From the NCBI GenBank assembly GCA_944385935.1, contig CALWZC010000003.1, positions 122,636 to 186,635 of the forward strand: 64,000 nt of DNA, read 5' to 3'. Shown one piece after another: positions 44,573 through 52,285 of the stretch (the first letter of the stretch is position 1; each line of letters begins with the position of its first letter). A program made the translations under genes and the position numbers. Below the pieces are notes generated by a model. That model saw only the letters and a list, made by a program, of their open reading frames with translations, was not told the origin of the DNA and ran no database searches. Source of the DNA: an uncultured Anaerofilum sp. (lineage in GTDB: Bacteria > Bacillota > Clostridia > Oscillospirales > Ruminococcaceae).

Positions 44573-44620
44573 GAACACCGAAAAAACCTTGTTTGTTGGT
44601 TTTTTCGGTGTTTATTTTAT
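44573..44620. terminator. Terminator after the chemoreceptor gene
   Basis: ACACCGAAAAAACC and GGTTTTTTCGGTGT form a perfect 14-pair stem followed by TTATTTTAT. It is shared with the convergent gene on the minus strand. Confidence 0.9.
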
Positions 44621-45699
44621 AAAACTATCATATTGGCAATTTTCCAGCCTTGTTCTGTTTTTTGATAGTAGAAAGTATATGCACCGGGCAGGTCATGGAC
44701 TCTACGACCACGATACAACTTGTAATCAAAACGAACTTCACAAGAAATTTGCTGAGAAGAATACCGCTTGAACTCAGAACAAACCAAATTAGAGAATTGG
44801 TAAGAATCGTGCTCCACATACCATGGGTTATAAAAACTTGTCAGTGATTTATAGTATTCTGTATTTGCCAAAAGATAAGGTTGTAATTGGCCAAAGCTTG
44901 CATCTCTTGTAATAAATCGTGCATAGAATTGTGCTGCTTGTTCCGCCAATGGCACAATTTCTTGTTGCACTTCTTGGGAAACTTTTGGCAAAATTTGAAT
45001 GGTATCTTCTGTAATAGAAATATCGCAAGCTTCCCCTTCTAAAGATGCCTCCACTGTGGGTTCTGTCATTGTTTCTAGTTGGTATGTAATCTGTTGGGGC
45101 ACAGTATACTGCTCTGGGATTCCTTGATATCCTGCTATTGGCTCGCTTCCAGATTGATATTCTTGTCCCAAAGTTTCCCCATTCACCAAAATTTCTGTTC
45201 CTATGGGGCATTGAATTTTATACTGCTGTGTCAAGGCAAGCAGTATTTCTGGTTGTTCAATTTGATACTTTTGAAATCCCATCCATGTTTTTTGGCCAGT
45301 GGGAACAATGGAAATTTTGGCTATTGCTCCCTCATCATTGCATATTTGGTACTCATGCTCTTCCTTGCCCTTCAAGGTATAAAGGCTTTTTTCTTGCACC
45401 GCTTCCCTTACTTTTGTTTCACGGTCTTGCTGGGTGGCAAAGGGAGTAGATTGCAACTGTGGTGCTGTTTCAAAATCTGATAGGTTCCCCTCTTCTAAAC
45501 GGTTGGCTAAAGCTACCGCAATTCTTTCGGGTGTGCAGGTTTCATACTGCTCCAATCCTTGCCACAGCAATGCCAATATGATGGCTGTAATGCAAATATT
45601 TACCAAAGCATACCCCAACAAAAACCGTTTAAATGCTCCCTTTTGGGGGTGTTGTGTGGTGTTTTTTTGTTCGTTTGATTCAGAAACTTGTGACTGCAT
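44617..45699 (-). CDS. Membrane-anchored protein of unknown function
   Basis: 360 residues. A cytoplasmic N-terminus of about 23 residues is followed by one membrane segment (residues 26-46, FLLGYALVNICITAIILALLW) and a 310-residue external domain. The external part contains two alternating beta-rich regions (ISIVPTGQKTWMGFQKYQIEQ, CEVRFDYKLYRGRRV) and ends in an NTF2-like sequence (YTFYYQKTEQGWKIANMIVL), the kind of fold seen in substrate-binding or protein-interaction modules. I do not recognise a family. It is the last gene of the TetR envelope operon, 13 bases after the phosphodiester glycosidase. Confidence 0.75.
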   Translation of the reverse strand: MQSQVSESNEQKNTTQHPQKGAFKRFLLGYALVNICITAIILALLWQGLEQYETCTPERIAVALANRLEEGNLSDFETAPQLQSTPFATQQDRETKVREAVQEKSLYTLKGKEEHEYQICNDEGAIAKISIVPTGQKTWMGFQKYQIEQPEILLALTQQYKIQCPIGTEILVNGETLGQEYQSGSEPIAGYQGIPEQYTVPQQITYQLETMTEPTVEASLEGEACDISITEDTIQILPKVSQEVQQEIVPLAEQAAQFYARFITRDASFGQLQPYLLANTEYYKSLTSFYNPWYVEHDSYQFSNLVCSEFKRYSSQQISCEVRFDYKLYRGRRVHDLPGAYTFYYQKTEQGWKIANMIVL

Positions 45700-45711
45700 A
45701 CATTTTCCCCT

Positions 45712-46752
45712 TTACTTTACCAACCAGCTTGTGGCCATTTTTCTGGAACCATACAGGGATGCACATACGTTCAACAGCTCTCCTTGATAGAACATTACAG
45801 AGCTTGAACCACCATCCATATTACAGGCATTCACCGCCTCATATTGCTCCATAACGTCAATTAAATCTTTGTATGTAGCACCCAAACTATGGGGTTGACG
45901 CCCATCAATAACCAAAAGCAAAACCGAGCCATCTGCCCTTTGACCAATAACTGTGCGCGGGTTCAAGCCTCCTCCCGTACCTTCTACCTTTGCTCGTTCG
46001 CCGTTTACCATAAGCACAGGCCCAAAACTAACAGCATCCCGCAAGCCCATGTTCAAGGCCTGTTGCCCTGTCATGCTTCCTACAATCAATTTATTGTCTT
46101 GGTTAAAACCTGCAATTACGCCAGATGTATCAGGGCCGCCTGCCAAAAGTTTACCGTTGGAGATAACCAGACCAACGGGCTGCCCTCCATTTCCCACACC
46201 ATTCACATCTGCAAACCCTCCAGCATTTACCCCTGCAATGGCACCATCTCGCTCCATCATTTCTTCCACTTTCATGCCTTCTACATCATCACCATATCGA
46301 CCGGGGGTTCCCACATATACACGGGAAGGGTCACTGATAATCATCATTTTCCCCTTGAAAGTTGGGCCAGAAACATCTTCAATCACAATGGGTTCTACTG
46401 GGGTGTTTTGGGTTTCGGTTTGGCTAGGAATTTGCACTAAAGTTTCATCTGTAACTTGCCCCGAATCTTGCACAGAATTTGCTTTCAGTATTTCATCCAG
46501 TTCCTCTTTAGAAAAATACCAGCTTGCTAAAAATTTTGCTGCGCTGGTTTCCATCATAGAGGTAACAAACAAGTCTCTTGCACCTTGGGAAGGGCCATAG
46601 TTGATAATGGCTGCTCCGCCAAATACCAACACCAATACACAACTTAATGTAATCCCCAAACAGCAAAAAAATTTTACAAGAATGCTTTTGGGGTTTCTGA
46701 TAGTTGCTTTCACCTTCTTTTTTATGTAGTTTTCTTTAGATTCCCCATTCAT
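45712..46752 (-). CDS. Phosphodiester glycosidase family protein (NAGPA-like)
   Basis: 346 residues with one N-terminal membrane anchor (about 30-50) and an extracellular catalytic domain. The domain has the family motifs GVNAGGFADVNGVGNGGQPVGLVISNGKLL, NPRTVIGQRADGSVLLLVIDGRQPHSLGA and VNACNMDGGSSSVMFYQGELLN. Relatives hydrolyse sugar-phosphodiester linkages such as GlcNAc-1-phospho groups, and bacterial members are linked to surface polysaccharides or teichoic acid. The start overlaps the glycosyltransferase stop (ATGA). With the deacetylase and glycosyltransferase upstream it suggests remodelling of a cell-surface glycan. Confidence 0.9.
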   Translation of the reverse strand: MNGESKENYIKKKVKATIRNPKSILVKFFCCLGITLSCVLVLVFGGAAIINYGPSQGARDLFVTSMMETSAAKFLASWYFSKEELDEILKANSVQDSGQVTDETLVQIPSQTETQNTPVEPIVIEDVSGPTFKGKMMIISDPSRVYVGTPGRYGDDVEGMKVEEMMERDGAIAGVNAGGFADVNGVGNGGQPVGLVISNGKLLAGGPDTSGVIAGFNQDNKLIVGSMTGQQALNMGLRDAVSFGPVLMVNGERAKVEGTGGGLNPRTVIGQRADGSVLLLVIDGRQPHSLGATYKDLIDVMEQYEAVNACNMDGGSSSVMFYQGELLNVCASLYGSRKMATSWLVK

Positions 46753-47804
46753 TTTGTTTCCTCCTTAAAAACCCAGTCCCGCTGGATATGAAAACTAACA
46801 AAAAACAGCAATACATCTACAATAATTTTGAATAGCACTTCTCCTTGTGAACCCAAAAAATGCACCAAAGCGAACACCCCTGCAAAAGAAGCAATCGCCT
46901 GTGCAACACAAAGCAAATAATAGCGCAACAATGAATCTGATTGGGTTTTTTCTTTGGAAAAAACCACCTTTTTATTCACAAAATAATTCACAGCAGAAGA
47001 AATTGCCCGTGCTCCCATGGTACAAAGGAATATTTGTAGGGAAATGGGTAGCGATTCCAACAACATACTAAGAATTGCAAATGCACCAATATCCACCACA
47101 AACGAGCCCAGAGAAGCAGCTACAAATTTTAGCATAAGGTGCAAAATCTGCAAGCTATCTTGTATAGGACGAAAATGAGTTCCTTTGTTGTTATTTTCGT
47201 AGATAGTGCGGATGGGAACCTGTCCAAAAGAAACATTTCTACGCTTCAGTTCCAACAACATTGTAGTTTCATACTCAAAGCGTTCCCCTTTCATGTCCAG
47301 CACCATGTCTACTATTTTTGTAGGAAACGCCCGCAGCCCTGTTTGTGTATCTCCCAGTTGTATACCAGCAAAAAAACGGAACAGAAAGCAAATTGAACGG
47401 TTTCCCCATCGACTTTTGGGAGGAACATCCGGCAAAGAAAAATCCCTGCATCCCAAGGTAAGCTGATTTTTATGTTGCTGCATATAACGAGCACAAGCAA
47501 GCACATCTTCTGTATGATGCTGACCATCTGCATCCACTGTTACTACCCCATCATGTCCTTGTGGATAGCACAAAAAGTAGTTGAATGCTGTTTTTAAGGC
47601 TCTGCCTTTCCCTAAGTTTCGAGCATGGCGCAGGACAACACAATGTGGATTTTCCTCTGCCCACAAAAAATGGCTTTGGTGGGCAGAATCGCTGCCATCG
47701 TCCACTATAATAATCCGTTCAAATCCCTTTTCCAATAGTTGAACAATGGTTTTTCTTATGGCTTCATCTGGATTTAATGCGGGAATGACTACTGTTATTT
47801 TCAT
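46749..47804 (-). CDS. Family 2 glycosyltransferase with C-terminal GtrA-like membrane domain
   Basis: 351 residues. The N-terminal GT-A domain (1-215) resembles dolichyl-phosphate mannosyltransferase: KITVVIPALNPDEAIRKTI, IIVDDGSDSA, GKGRALKTAFNY and the metal-binding DADGQHHTED. The C-terminal 130 residues form a four-helix GtrA-like domain (LGSFVVDIGAFAILSMLL, NYFVNKKVVFS). Such fusions load a sugar onto a lipid carrier and present it at the membrane. The ATG at 47804 overlaps the PIG-L stop by four bases; the longer frame is only the shadow of the Pro/Thr-rich region of that gene. It feeds the envelope-glycan pathway suggested by its neighbours. Confidence 0.92.
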   Translation of the reverse strand: MKITVVIPALNPDEAIRKTIVQLLEKGFERIIIVDDGSDSAHQSHFLWAEENPHCVVLRHARNLGKGRALKTAFNYFLCYPQGHDGVVTVDADGQHHTEDVLACARYMQQHKNQLTLGCRDFSLPDVPPKSRWGNRSICFLFRFFAGIQLGDTQTGLRAFPTKIVDMVLDMKGERFEYETTMLLELKRRNVSFGQVPIRTIYENNNKGTHFRPIQDSLQILHLMLKFVAASLGSFVVDIGAFAILSMLLESLPISLQIFLCTMGARAISSAVNYFVNKKVVFSKEKTQSDSLLRYYLLCVAQAIASFAGVFALVHFLGSQGEVLFKIIVDVLLFFVSFHIQRDWVFKEETK

Positions 47805-49150
47805 GATTCTTCTCTTCCCTTTTTTATCGTATTTTTCAGTATCAGTACAATGGCTATTCCTATAGCTAGTCCTATTATGATTACTACTCCGTTTTTCTTT
47901 GAAGGGGTAGAGCTCTCCTCTATAGAAGAGGAATCCTCTGCCGTATTTGGTGTGGCTGTAGGAGAAGGTGTAGGAGTTGGGGTAGCTGTGGGCACTGGTG
48001 TAGGTGTAGGCAAATTTTGTAACATATCTGGCTCTGTATCCTGCCCCACTGTACTGCGCCATAAACCAAACTTTCTACAATCATAACTTCCGCTTTGCTT
48101 TACCGCAAACCAATAGCCTTGCTGGGAAGTATGACAGGCATATCCCATCTGTGCCATTTCAAAAGCAGTCTTTCCACCAAATCGCTCCAATGGTTGGTTC
48201 CAATCCATTACAATCTGATTTTCTGGATACAAATGAAGATAGGTTTTTGGTGTGTCCCATGTTCCCAAAGAAAGACTTTCCGGAAACTGGCTGGCATCTG
48301 CTGCCATAACTACTGCCTGTATTAAAGAGTCTGTGTTCAACTGATGGGCACCATGTCCATACTCCCCATGAACATCCTGACCCACAATCACATTTGGTTT
48401 AAATCGACGAATCTGCTCTACTTGATAGGCAATAATTTCTTGCTGGTTGTAAATTTGTTTTGCTTGCTCTAAGGTTTCACAATAGGCATCTGGAAACTGT
48501 GGAATAATGGGATAATGTTCTACCCCCACCGTCCACAATCCATCCAGTTGCTCATGCCATCGATATGGCTCATTTTGGTGTTGAACCATATATGCCACTT
48601 GTACTGCTAAATCTTTCTCTCCAGCATAAAAGGGCATTACACCACCAAACCAAAGGTGTTCATCGTCTGCGTGGGTAGGAAACAACAAAAAATCCGCTTT
48701 TTCACAGGAAGGCTGCCATGCTTGTACCCAATCTGGCAATGCACCTTCTGTAAAAAAATATACATCACATAGGCTGCCTTGCCCTGTCCACTCTAATTGA
48801 ATTTGGTTAGATGGAGTGTCAATGGAAAGATACTGGTGGAGAAATTGTGGCATGGTTTTGGATTGCTTACCATATAGTATAGAACTAGAAGTAGGCACCT
48901 TTTCCCACTCCAAATAAATTCCTGCCACATTTTCTGGAAAAGTAAAGGACAGTTGTCCGTCCTGTGCTGTAAATTTTGTGGCACGACTGTGGTCGGTCAA
49001 GGATTCTGTAGAACCAGTGGAAAGAGTTTCTATCTGTTGGGGCAGAACTTCTTGTGCTGGTTCTTGGGCCACTACATTTCCACAAAATCCAATCATTGCA
49101 ATTATAGCTACCCATAAAATAGCAAGGATTTTCTTAGAAAATGTGTTCAA
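47801..49150 (-). CDS. Secreted, membrane-anchored PIG-L family deacetylase
   Basis: 449 residues: a signal peptide (about 1-28, ILAILWVAIIAMIGFCGNVVA), a beta-rich region, the PIG-L/LmbE zinc hydrolase domain, a Pro/Thr repeat linker and a C-terminal membrane anchor (VVIIIGLAIGIAIVLIL) with a basic end. The PIG-L zinc motif is FPTHADDEHLWFGG, where HxDDE is the usual HPDDE, and HGEYGHGAHQ provides the second His pair. PIG-L enzymes remove N-acetyl groups from GlcNAc-containing molecules, so an external sugar deacetylation is likely (inference). It overlaps tetR upstream and the glycosyltransferase downstream by four bases each. Confidence 0.9.
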   Translation of the reverse strand: MNTFSKKILAILWVAIIAMIGFCGNVVAQEPAQEVLPQQIETLSTGSTESLTDHSRATKFTAQDGQLSFTFPENVAGIYLEWEKVPTSSSILYGKQSKTMPQFLHQYLSIDTPSNQIQLEWTGQGSLCDVYFFTEGALPDWVQAWQPSCEKADFLLFPTHADDEHLWFGGVMPFYAGEKDLAVQVAYMVQHQNEPYRWHEQLDGLWTVGVEHYPIIPQFPDAYCETLEQAKQIYNQQEIIAYQVEQIRRFKPNVIVGQDVHGEYGHGAHQLNTDSLIQAVVMAADASQFPESLSLGTWDTPKTYLHLYPENQIVMDWNQPLERFGGKTAFEMAQMGYACHTSQQGYWFAVKQSGSYDCRKFGLWRSTVGQDTEPDMLQNLPTPTPVPTATPTPTPSPTATPNTAEDSSSIEESSTPSKKNGVVIIIGLAIGIAIVLILKNTIKKGREES

Positions 49151-49782
49151 AACTCTACCTCCTTGATTGCTCTATTTTCCAGAACACCATAAAGAAAAAT
49201 ATCCAGCCTTTGGCGAAAAGACTCCTGCAAAAAAGCCAAATCCAAAGGCTTGTGTGCACCTTTCTCAAAGTGTGCCCGTGCCATAAGCAAAATGCACTGC
49301 TCCAGCAAAATATCCGCTGCTTGCTGTTTATCTATATTTTGTTGGATAGAAACACCTTCAAAAGCTGCCATCAAAAAATTTTTATTTACTTGACGCAAAT
49401 TGTTCCCAATGGTATATACTTGAGATAAAAGGGGCTCCGAAATACCAAAATAGACAGTTCCATACAATTTGCCATATACAGGATTTTTCCATAGTAATTT
49501 TAAAAATTCATCAAAGTAGGCTTGCAACTTTTTTTGCAGACAAGACTGCTGCAAACACTTTTCCACAATGCAAGACAAGCCCTGCTCCATTTGCCAGTAG
49601 CATTCCTGCATACAGGATAGATATAGCTCTTCTTTATTTTTAAAGTACAAATATAGGGTACCCTTTGCAATATCACACTGTTTACAAATACGGTTAATAG
49701 ACCCTTGCAGATAACCGAAGGCTCCAAACTCCTCCATTGCTGATTGCAAAATAGACTGGTAGGTCATGGATTTTTCTTTCAT
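49147..49782 (-). CDS. TetR/AcrR-family transcriptional regulator
   Basis: 211 residues with an N-terminal helix-turn-helix domain (SILQSAMEEFGAFGYLQGSINRICKQCDIAKGTLYLYFKNKEELY) and a divergent all-helical ligand-binding domain. The match GTLYLYFKNKEELY is typical. A perfect 14-base palindrome overlaps its transcription start, so it probably represses itself and the co-transcribed envelope genes. AAGGGG lies about 12 bases before the ATG. It overlaps the PIG-L gene by four bases, so an operon of five genes is read from one promoter. Confidence 0.93.
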   Translation of the reverse strand: MKEKSMTYQSILQSAMEEFGAFGYLQGSINRICKQCDIAKGTLYLYFKNKEELYLSCMQECYWQMEQGLSCIVEKCLQQSCLQKKLQAYFDEFLKLLWKNPVYGKLYGTVYFGISEPLLSQVYTIGNNLRQVNKNFLMAAFEGVSIQQNIDKQQAADILLEQCILLMARAHFEKGAHKPLDLAFLQESFRQRLDIFLYGVLENRAIKEVEF

Positions 49783-49804
49783 TCTTATTGCAATCCCCTT
49801 TCAC

Positions 49805-49818
49805 TGACCAGTTGGTCA
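49805..49818. promoter_or_regulatory. Probable TetR operator
   Basis: TGACCAGTTGGTCA, a perfect 6+2+6 palindrome, lies right after the -10 box and over the predicted start site. Confidence 0.8.
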
Positions 49819-49824
49819 CATACC

Positions 49825-49853
49825 ATTCTACACAAGCCTGAAATGTTTGTCAA
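49825..49853 (-). promoter_or_regulatory. Sigma-A type promoter of the tetR operon
   Basis: Minus strand TTGACA (49848-49853), 17-base spacer, TAGAAT (49825-49830). Confidence 0.88.
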
Positions 49854-49884
49854 CGAGTGTACCTTTTTGTAATTTTTCCATGGT

Positions 49885-49913
49885 TTGATTGGTTATACAA
49901 AGTGTGCTACAAT
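49885..49913 (+). promoter_or_regulatory. Promoter of the DUF1294 gene
   Basis: TTGATT (49885-49890), 17-base spacer, TACAAT (49908-49913). Confidence 0.7.
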
Positions 49914-49965
49914 GGTTATCATTGCAAAAATAGCACTTTATTTGTATCTGACAAGGAGGATTCAT

Positions 49966-50253
49966 ATGCAATTTCAAGAGTGGCTTTGTTGGGCAATGGT
50001 GGGCTGGCTTTGTTTGTGCAATATAATTACATTTGCTTTGTGTGGTTGGGACAAAAGGTGCTCTAAAAAAAGAAAATGCCGCCGTGTCCCCGAAAAGTCT
50101 TTTTTCCTTTGGGCACTGGTGGGAGGTAGCCTAGGGCTTTGGGCTGGAATGTATTTTTTTCACCACAAAACCAAACATTGGTATTTTGTGTGGGGCGTTC
50201 CTGCTATTTTTCTAGCACAAATTGCAGCAGTTTTGTACTTTTTTCTTACATAA
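49966..50253 (+). CDS. DUF1294 family membrane protein
   Basis: A 95-residue protein with membrane segments at about 8-28, 46-64 and 74-93. The family motif is the stretch CGWDKRCSKKRKCRRVPEKSFF followed by LVGGSLGLWAGMYFFHHKTKHWYF. DUF1294 proteins have no established function. The ATG at 49966 follows AAGGAGG by seven bases; the frame is open upstream but has no start signal. It stands alone between the divergent tetR operon and the B12 riboswitch, with its own promoter. Confidence 0.9.
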   Translation: MQFQEWLCWAMVGWLCLCNIITFALCGWDKRCSKKRKCRRVPEKSFFLWALVGGSLGLWAGMYFFHHKTKHWYFVWGVPAIFLAQIAAVLYFFLT

Positions 50254-50276
50254 AAACCACCATATACTACAATCTC

Positions 50277-50305
50277 TTGACGGACAGGGCAGTTCTTTGT
50301 ATAAT
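50277..50305 (+). promoter_or_regulatory. Sigma-A type promoter of the cobalamin riboswitch/ECF operon
   Basis: TTGACG (50277-50282), 17-base spacer, TATAAT (50300-50305). It predicts a start near 50312. Confidence 0.9.
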
Positions 50306-50340
50306 CAACTGTCGTAGACTTTTATTTTCACAAATTTAAC

Positions 50341-50512
50341 ATACATAGGTTCCCCATAGGGTTTACCCTTTGGAGGCTAAGAGGGAAACAGGTTTGATTC
50401 CTGTGCGGTCCCGCCGCTGTAATGGACGAGTTGCCATAAATGCCACTGAACACTTGTGTTTGGGAAGGTTATGGCCGCAGTGACTCCTGAGCCAGAATAC
50501 CTGCCTATTGTA
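50341..50512 (+). ncRNA. Cobalamin (B12) riboswitch
   Basis: Conserved landmarks occur in the usual order: the opening stem near AGGTTCCCC, GAGGGAA, GTGCGGTCCCGCCGCTGTAA, ATGCCACTG, GGGAAGGTT and the B12 box GCCAGAATACCTGCC (50489-50503). It lies directly upstream of the ECF transporter genes. With the terminator at 50567-50612 it should stop transcription when cobalamin is plentiful. Confidence 0.96.
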
Positions 50513-50566
50513 TGAGAATGGCTTACTGGCGATGAATCGGTGTAGCCATGGCTTTGCTATGCATAA

Positions 50567-50612
50567 AAGCAAGGTTGTGGTGTTGTTGCCGCAGTCTTGC
50601 TTTTTTTCTATT
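50567..50612 (+). terminator. Riboswitch expression-platform terminator
   Basis: AAAGCAAG and CTTGCTTT pair around an inner TGTGG/CCGCA helix and are followed by a T tract. It lies between the aptamer and the first gene. Confidence 0.8.
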
Positions 50613-50630
50613 TTTAAAGAAGGTGAACCA

Positions 50631-51533
50631 TTGAATCCACATAATAAAACATCACCATTTGGACATGGTTTTTCTAATTGTCATCCTTTGGTACAAGCTA
50701 TATTCTTCTTTATTGTATGTGCAACTACATTTTTTTCCACCAGCCCTGTTTTTTTAACCATTGCACTTTTGGGTGCAGGGGCTTACACCATTTTTCTGGA
50801 GGGTTGGCAAGATGGGGCAAAGCGGATACTTTTTTGTCCTGTAATTATCCTGCTCATGTGCCTTATCAATGGTTTTTTTACACATGATGGTGACACTGTT
50901 CTGTTTTACATAAACAGCAACCGCATTACTAGTGAAGGCTTTTTGTTTGGATTCTGGGCCGGTGTTCTATTGGCAGCAATTATGTTGTGGCTTGGTTGTT
51001 TTGGTCGACTTATGACCAGTGACCGGCTGGTGTACCTGTTTGGTAGAATCGCTCCCGTTTGCGGGCTATTGGTATCTATGGTATTTCGGATGTTGCCCCT
51101 ATTAAAACGACGATTGGAGCAAATCCATATTGGCCAGCAATGTATGGGGAAAATTCCCCGTACCCCTTTGGGCAAGATGAAACAGCGAGTAAAAGAAGCC
51201 TCTATTTTGGTAGCTTGGTCTTTGGAAAATTCCATTGAAACATCCGATTCTATGGCGGCTCGTGGTTATGGATTAAAAGGGCGAACCAGCTTTCATCTAT
51301 TTCGCTTCGCAAAGCGTGACAATATTTTGTTGGCTGTAATGGCTGTGTTGTGTGCAATATTGTTTGTAGGCATTGCTTTGGGAGAAACAACAATGTATTT
51401 TTTCCCTCGCCCTATCTGGAATCATTGGCAAACGCAACTGCCCTATAGCATTTCCTTTGTTATATTGGTGTGTTTGCCCATTGCAGTGGATATACAAGGA
51501 GAACATCAATGGAAATCCAGTTTCAACAACTAA
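50631..51533 (+). CDS. ecfT: ECF transporter transmembrane protein EcfT
   Basis: EcfT is the membrane scaffold of an energy-coupling factor importer. The 300-residue product is hydrophobic with about five membrane segments. It carries the two coupling motifs with Ala-Arg-Gly: the clear one is SMAARGYGLKGR near the C-terminus, the other lies in the helix following RMLPLLKRRLEQIHIGQQCMG. The best start is a TTG at 50631, five bases after AAGGTG. An in-frame ATG at 50508 is inside the riboswitch and is not used. The first gene downstream of the B12 riboswitch, it overlaps the first ATPase gene by 25 bases. Confidence 0.93.
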   Translation: MNPHNKTSPFGHGFSNCHPLVQAIFFFIVCATTFFSTSPVFLTIALLGAGAYTIFLEGWQDGAKRILFCPVIILLMCLINGFFTHDGDTVLFYINSNRITSEGFLFGFWAGVLLAAIMLWLGCFGRLMTSDRLVYLFGRIAPVCGLLVSMVFRMLPLLKRRLEQIHIGQQCMGKIPRTPLGKMKQRVKEASILVAWSLENSIETSDSMAARGYGLKGRTSFHLFRFAKRDNILLAVMAVLCAILFVGIALGETTMYFFPRPIWNHWQTQLPYSISFVILVCLPIAVDIQGEHQWKSSFNN

Positions 51534-52285
51534 CCTTTACCTACCCTTTGGCAGACCGTCCTGCATTGGAGAATATCTCCTTTTGTGTAAAACAAGGAGA
51601 GTTTGTGCTCTTGTGCGGAAAATCTGGCTGTGGAAAAAGCACATTATTACGCCAAGTAAAAAAAGAGCTTACCCCCTATGGAAACCAGCAAGGGCAGGTG
51701 TTGTATGGCTCTACGCCCATTTCTGAGCTTTCCCCCAGAAAAAGTGCTTGCACCTTTGGATTTGTTATGCAAAATCCAGATAACCAGCTTGTAACAGAAA
51801 AAGTTTGGCAAGAATTGGCCTTTGGGCTGGAAAATTTGGGTTTTTCCAACAGCATTATTAAACGACGTGTTGCAGAAATGGCAAGTTATTTTGATATTTC
51901 GGACATTCATAGACCTGTTTGGCAACTATCCGGCGGACAAAAACAACTTCTCAATTTGGCATCTGTAATGGCAATGCAACCAGAGGTATTGCTATTGGAT
52001 GAGCCAACCTCCCAGTTAGACCCCATCGCTGCCAGAGAATTTTTGCAAACCATATACCGTATCAATCGGGAGTTGGGCACCACTGTTATTTTGTGTGAGC
52101 ACCATCTCAACGAGGTATTTGCTCTTGCAGATAAAGTTGCGGTATTGGAGGGAGGTCGTTTGGAGGTTTTTGGTTCTCCCCATGAGGTTGTAAATACCCT
52201 TTGTAAAAGCACTCCCCCCACCCTATGTTTTGGGGAATGCCAACAGTTACACAGATTTTTCAGGAGTCGGAACAACTTCCTTTGA
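51509..52285 (+). CDS. ecfA: ECF transporter ATP-binding protein 1
   Basis: A 258-residue ABC ATPase with Walker A CGKSGCGKSTLL, Q-loop MQNPDNQL (typical of ECF ATPases), signature LSGGQKQLL, Walker B VLLLDEPTSQLD and the switch His in CEHHLNEV. The ATG at 51509 follows AAGGAG; it overlaps ecfT by 25 bases. The C-terminal 25 residues (about STPPTLCFGECQQLHRF onward) do not look like a normal EcfA end. The second ATPase frame, which overlaps by about 50-60 bases, continues with PTVTQIFQESEQLPLTLREGR, the linker usual in two-domain ECF ATPases. The two may therefore be halves of one original fused protein. Confidence 0.9.
   Translation: MEIQFQQLTFTYPLADRPALENISFCVKQGEFVLLCGKSGCGKSTLLRQVKKELTPYGNQQGQVLYGSTPISELSPRKSACTFGFVMQNPDNQLVTEKVWQELAFGLENLGFSNSIIKRRVAEMASYFDISDIHRPVWQLSGGQKQLLNLASVMAMQPEVLLLDEPTSQLDPIAAREFLQTIYRINRELGTTVILCEHHLNEVFALADKVAVLEGGRLEVFGSPHEVVNTLCKSTPPTLCFGECQQLHRFFRSRNNFL

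Noticed and set aside
45953..46600. 215-codon plus-strand frame rich in Pro and Ser
   Set aside because: It is antisense to the phosphodiester glycosidase gene and its composition reflects Gly/Asp codons of that gene.
47850..48086. Gly/Val-rich plus-strand frame (VGEGVGVGVAVG)
   Set aside because: It is the antisense of the Pro/Thr repeat linker in the PIG-L gene.
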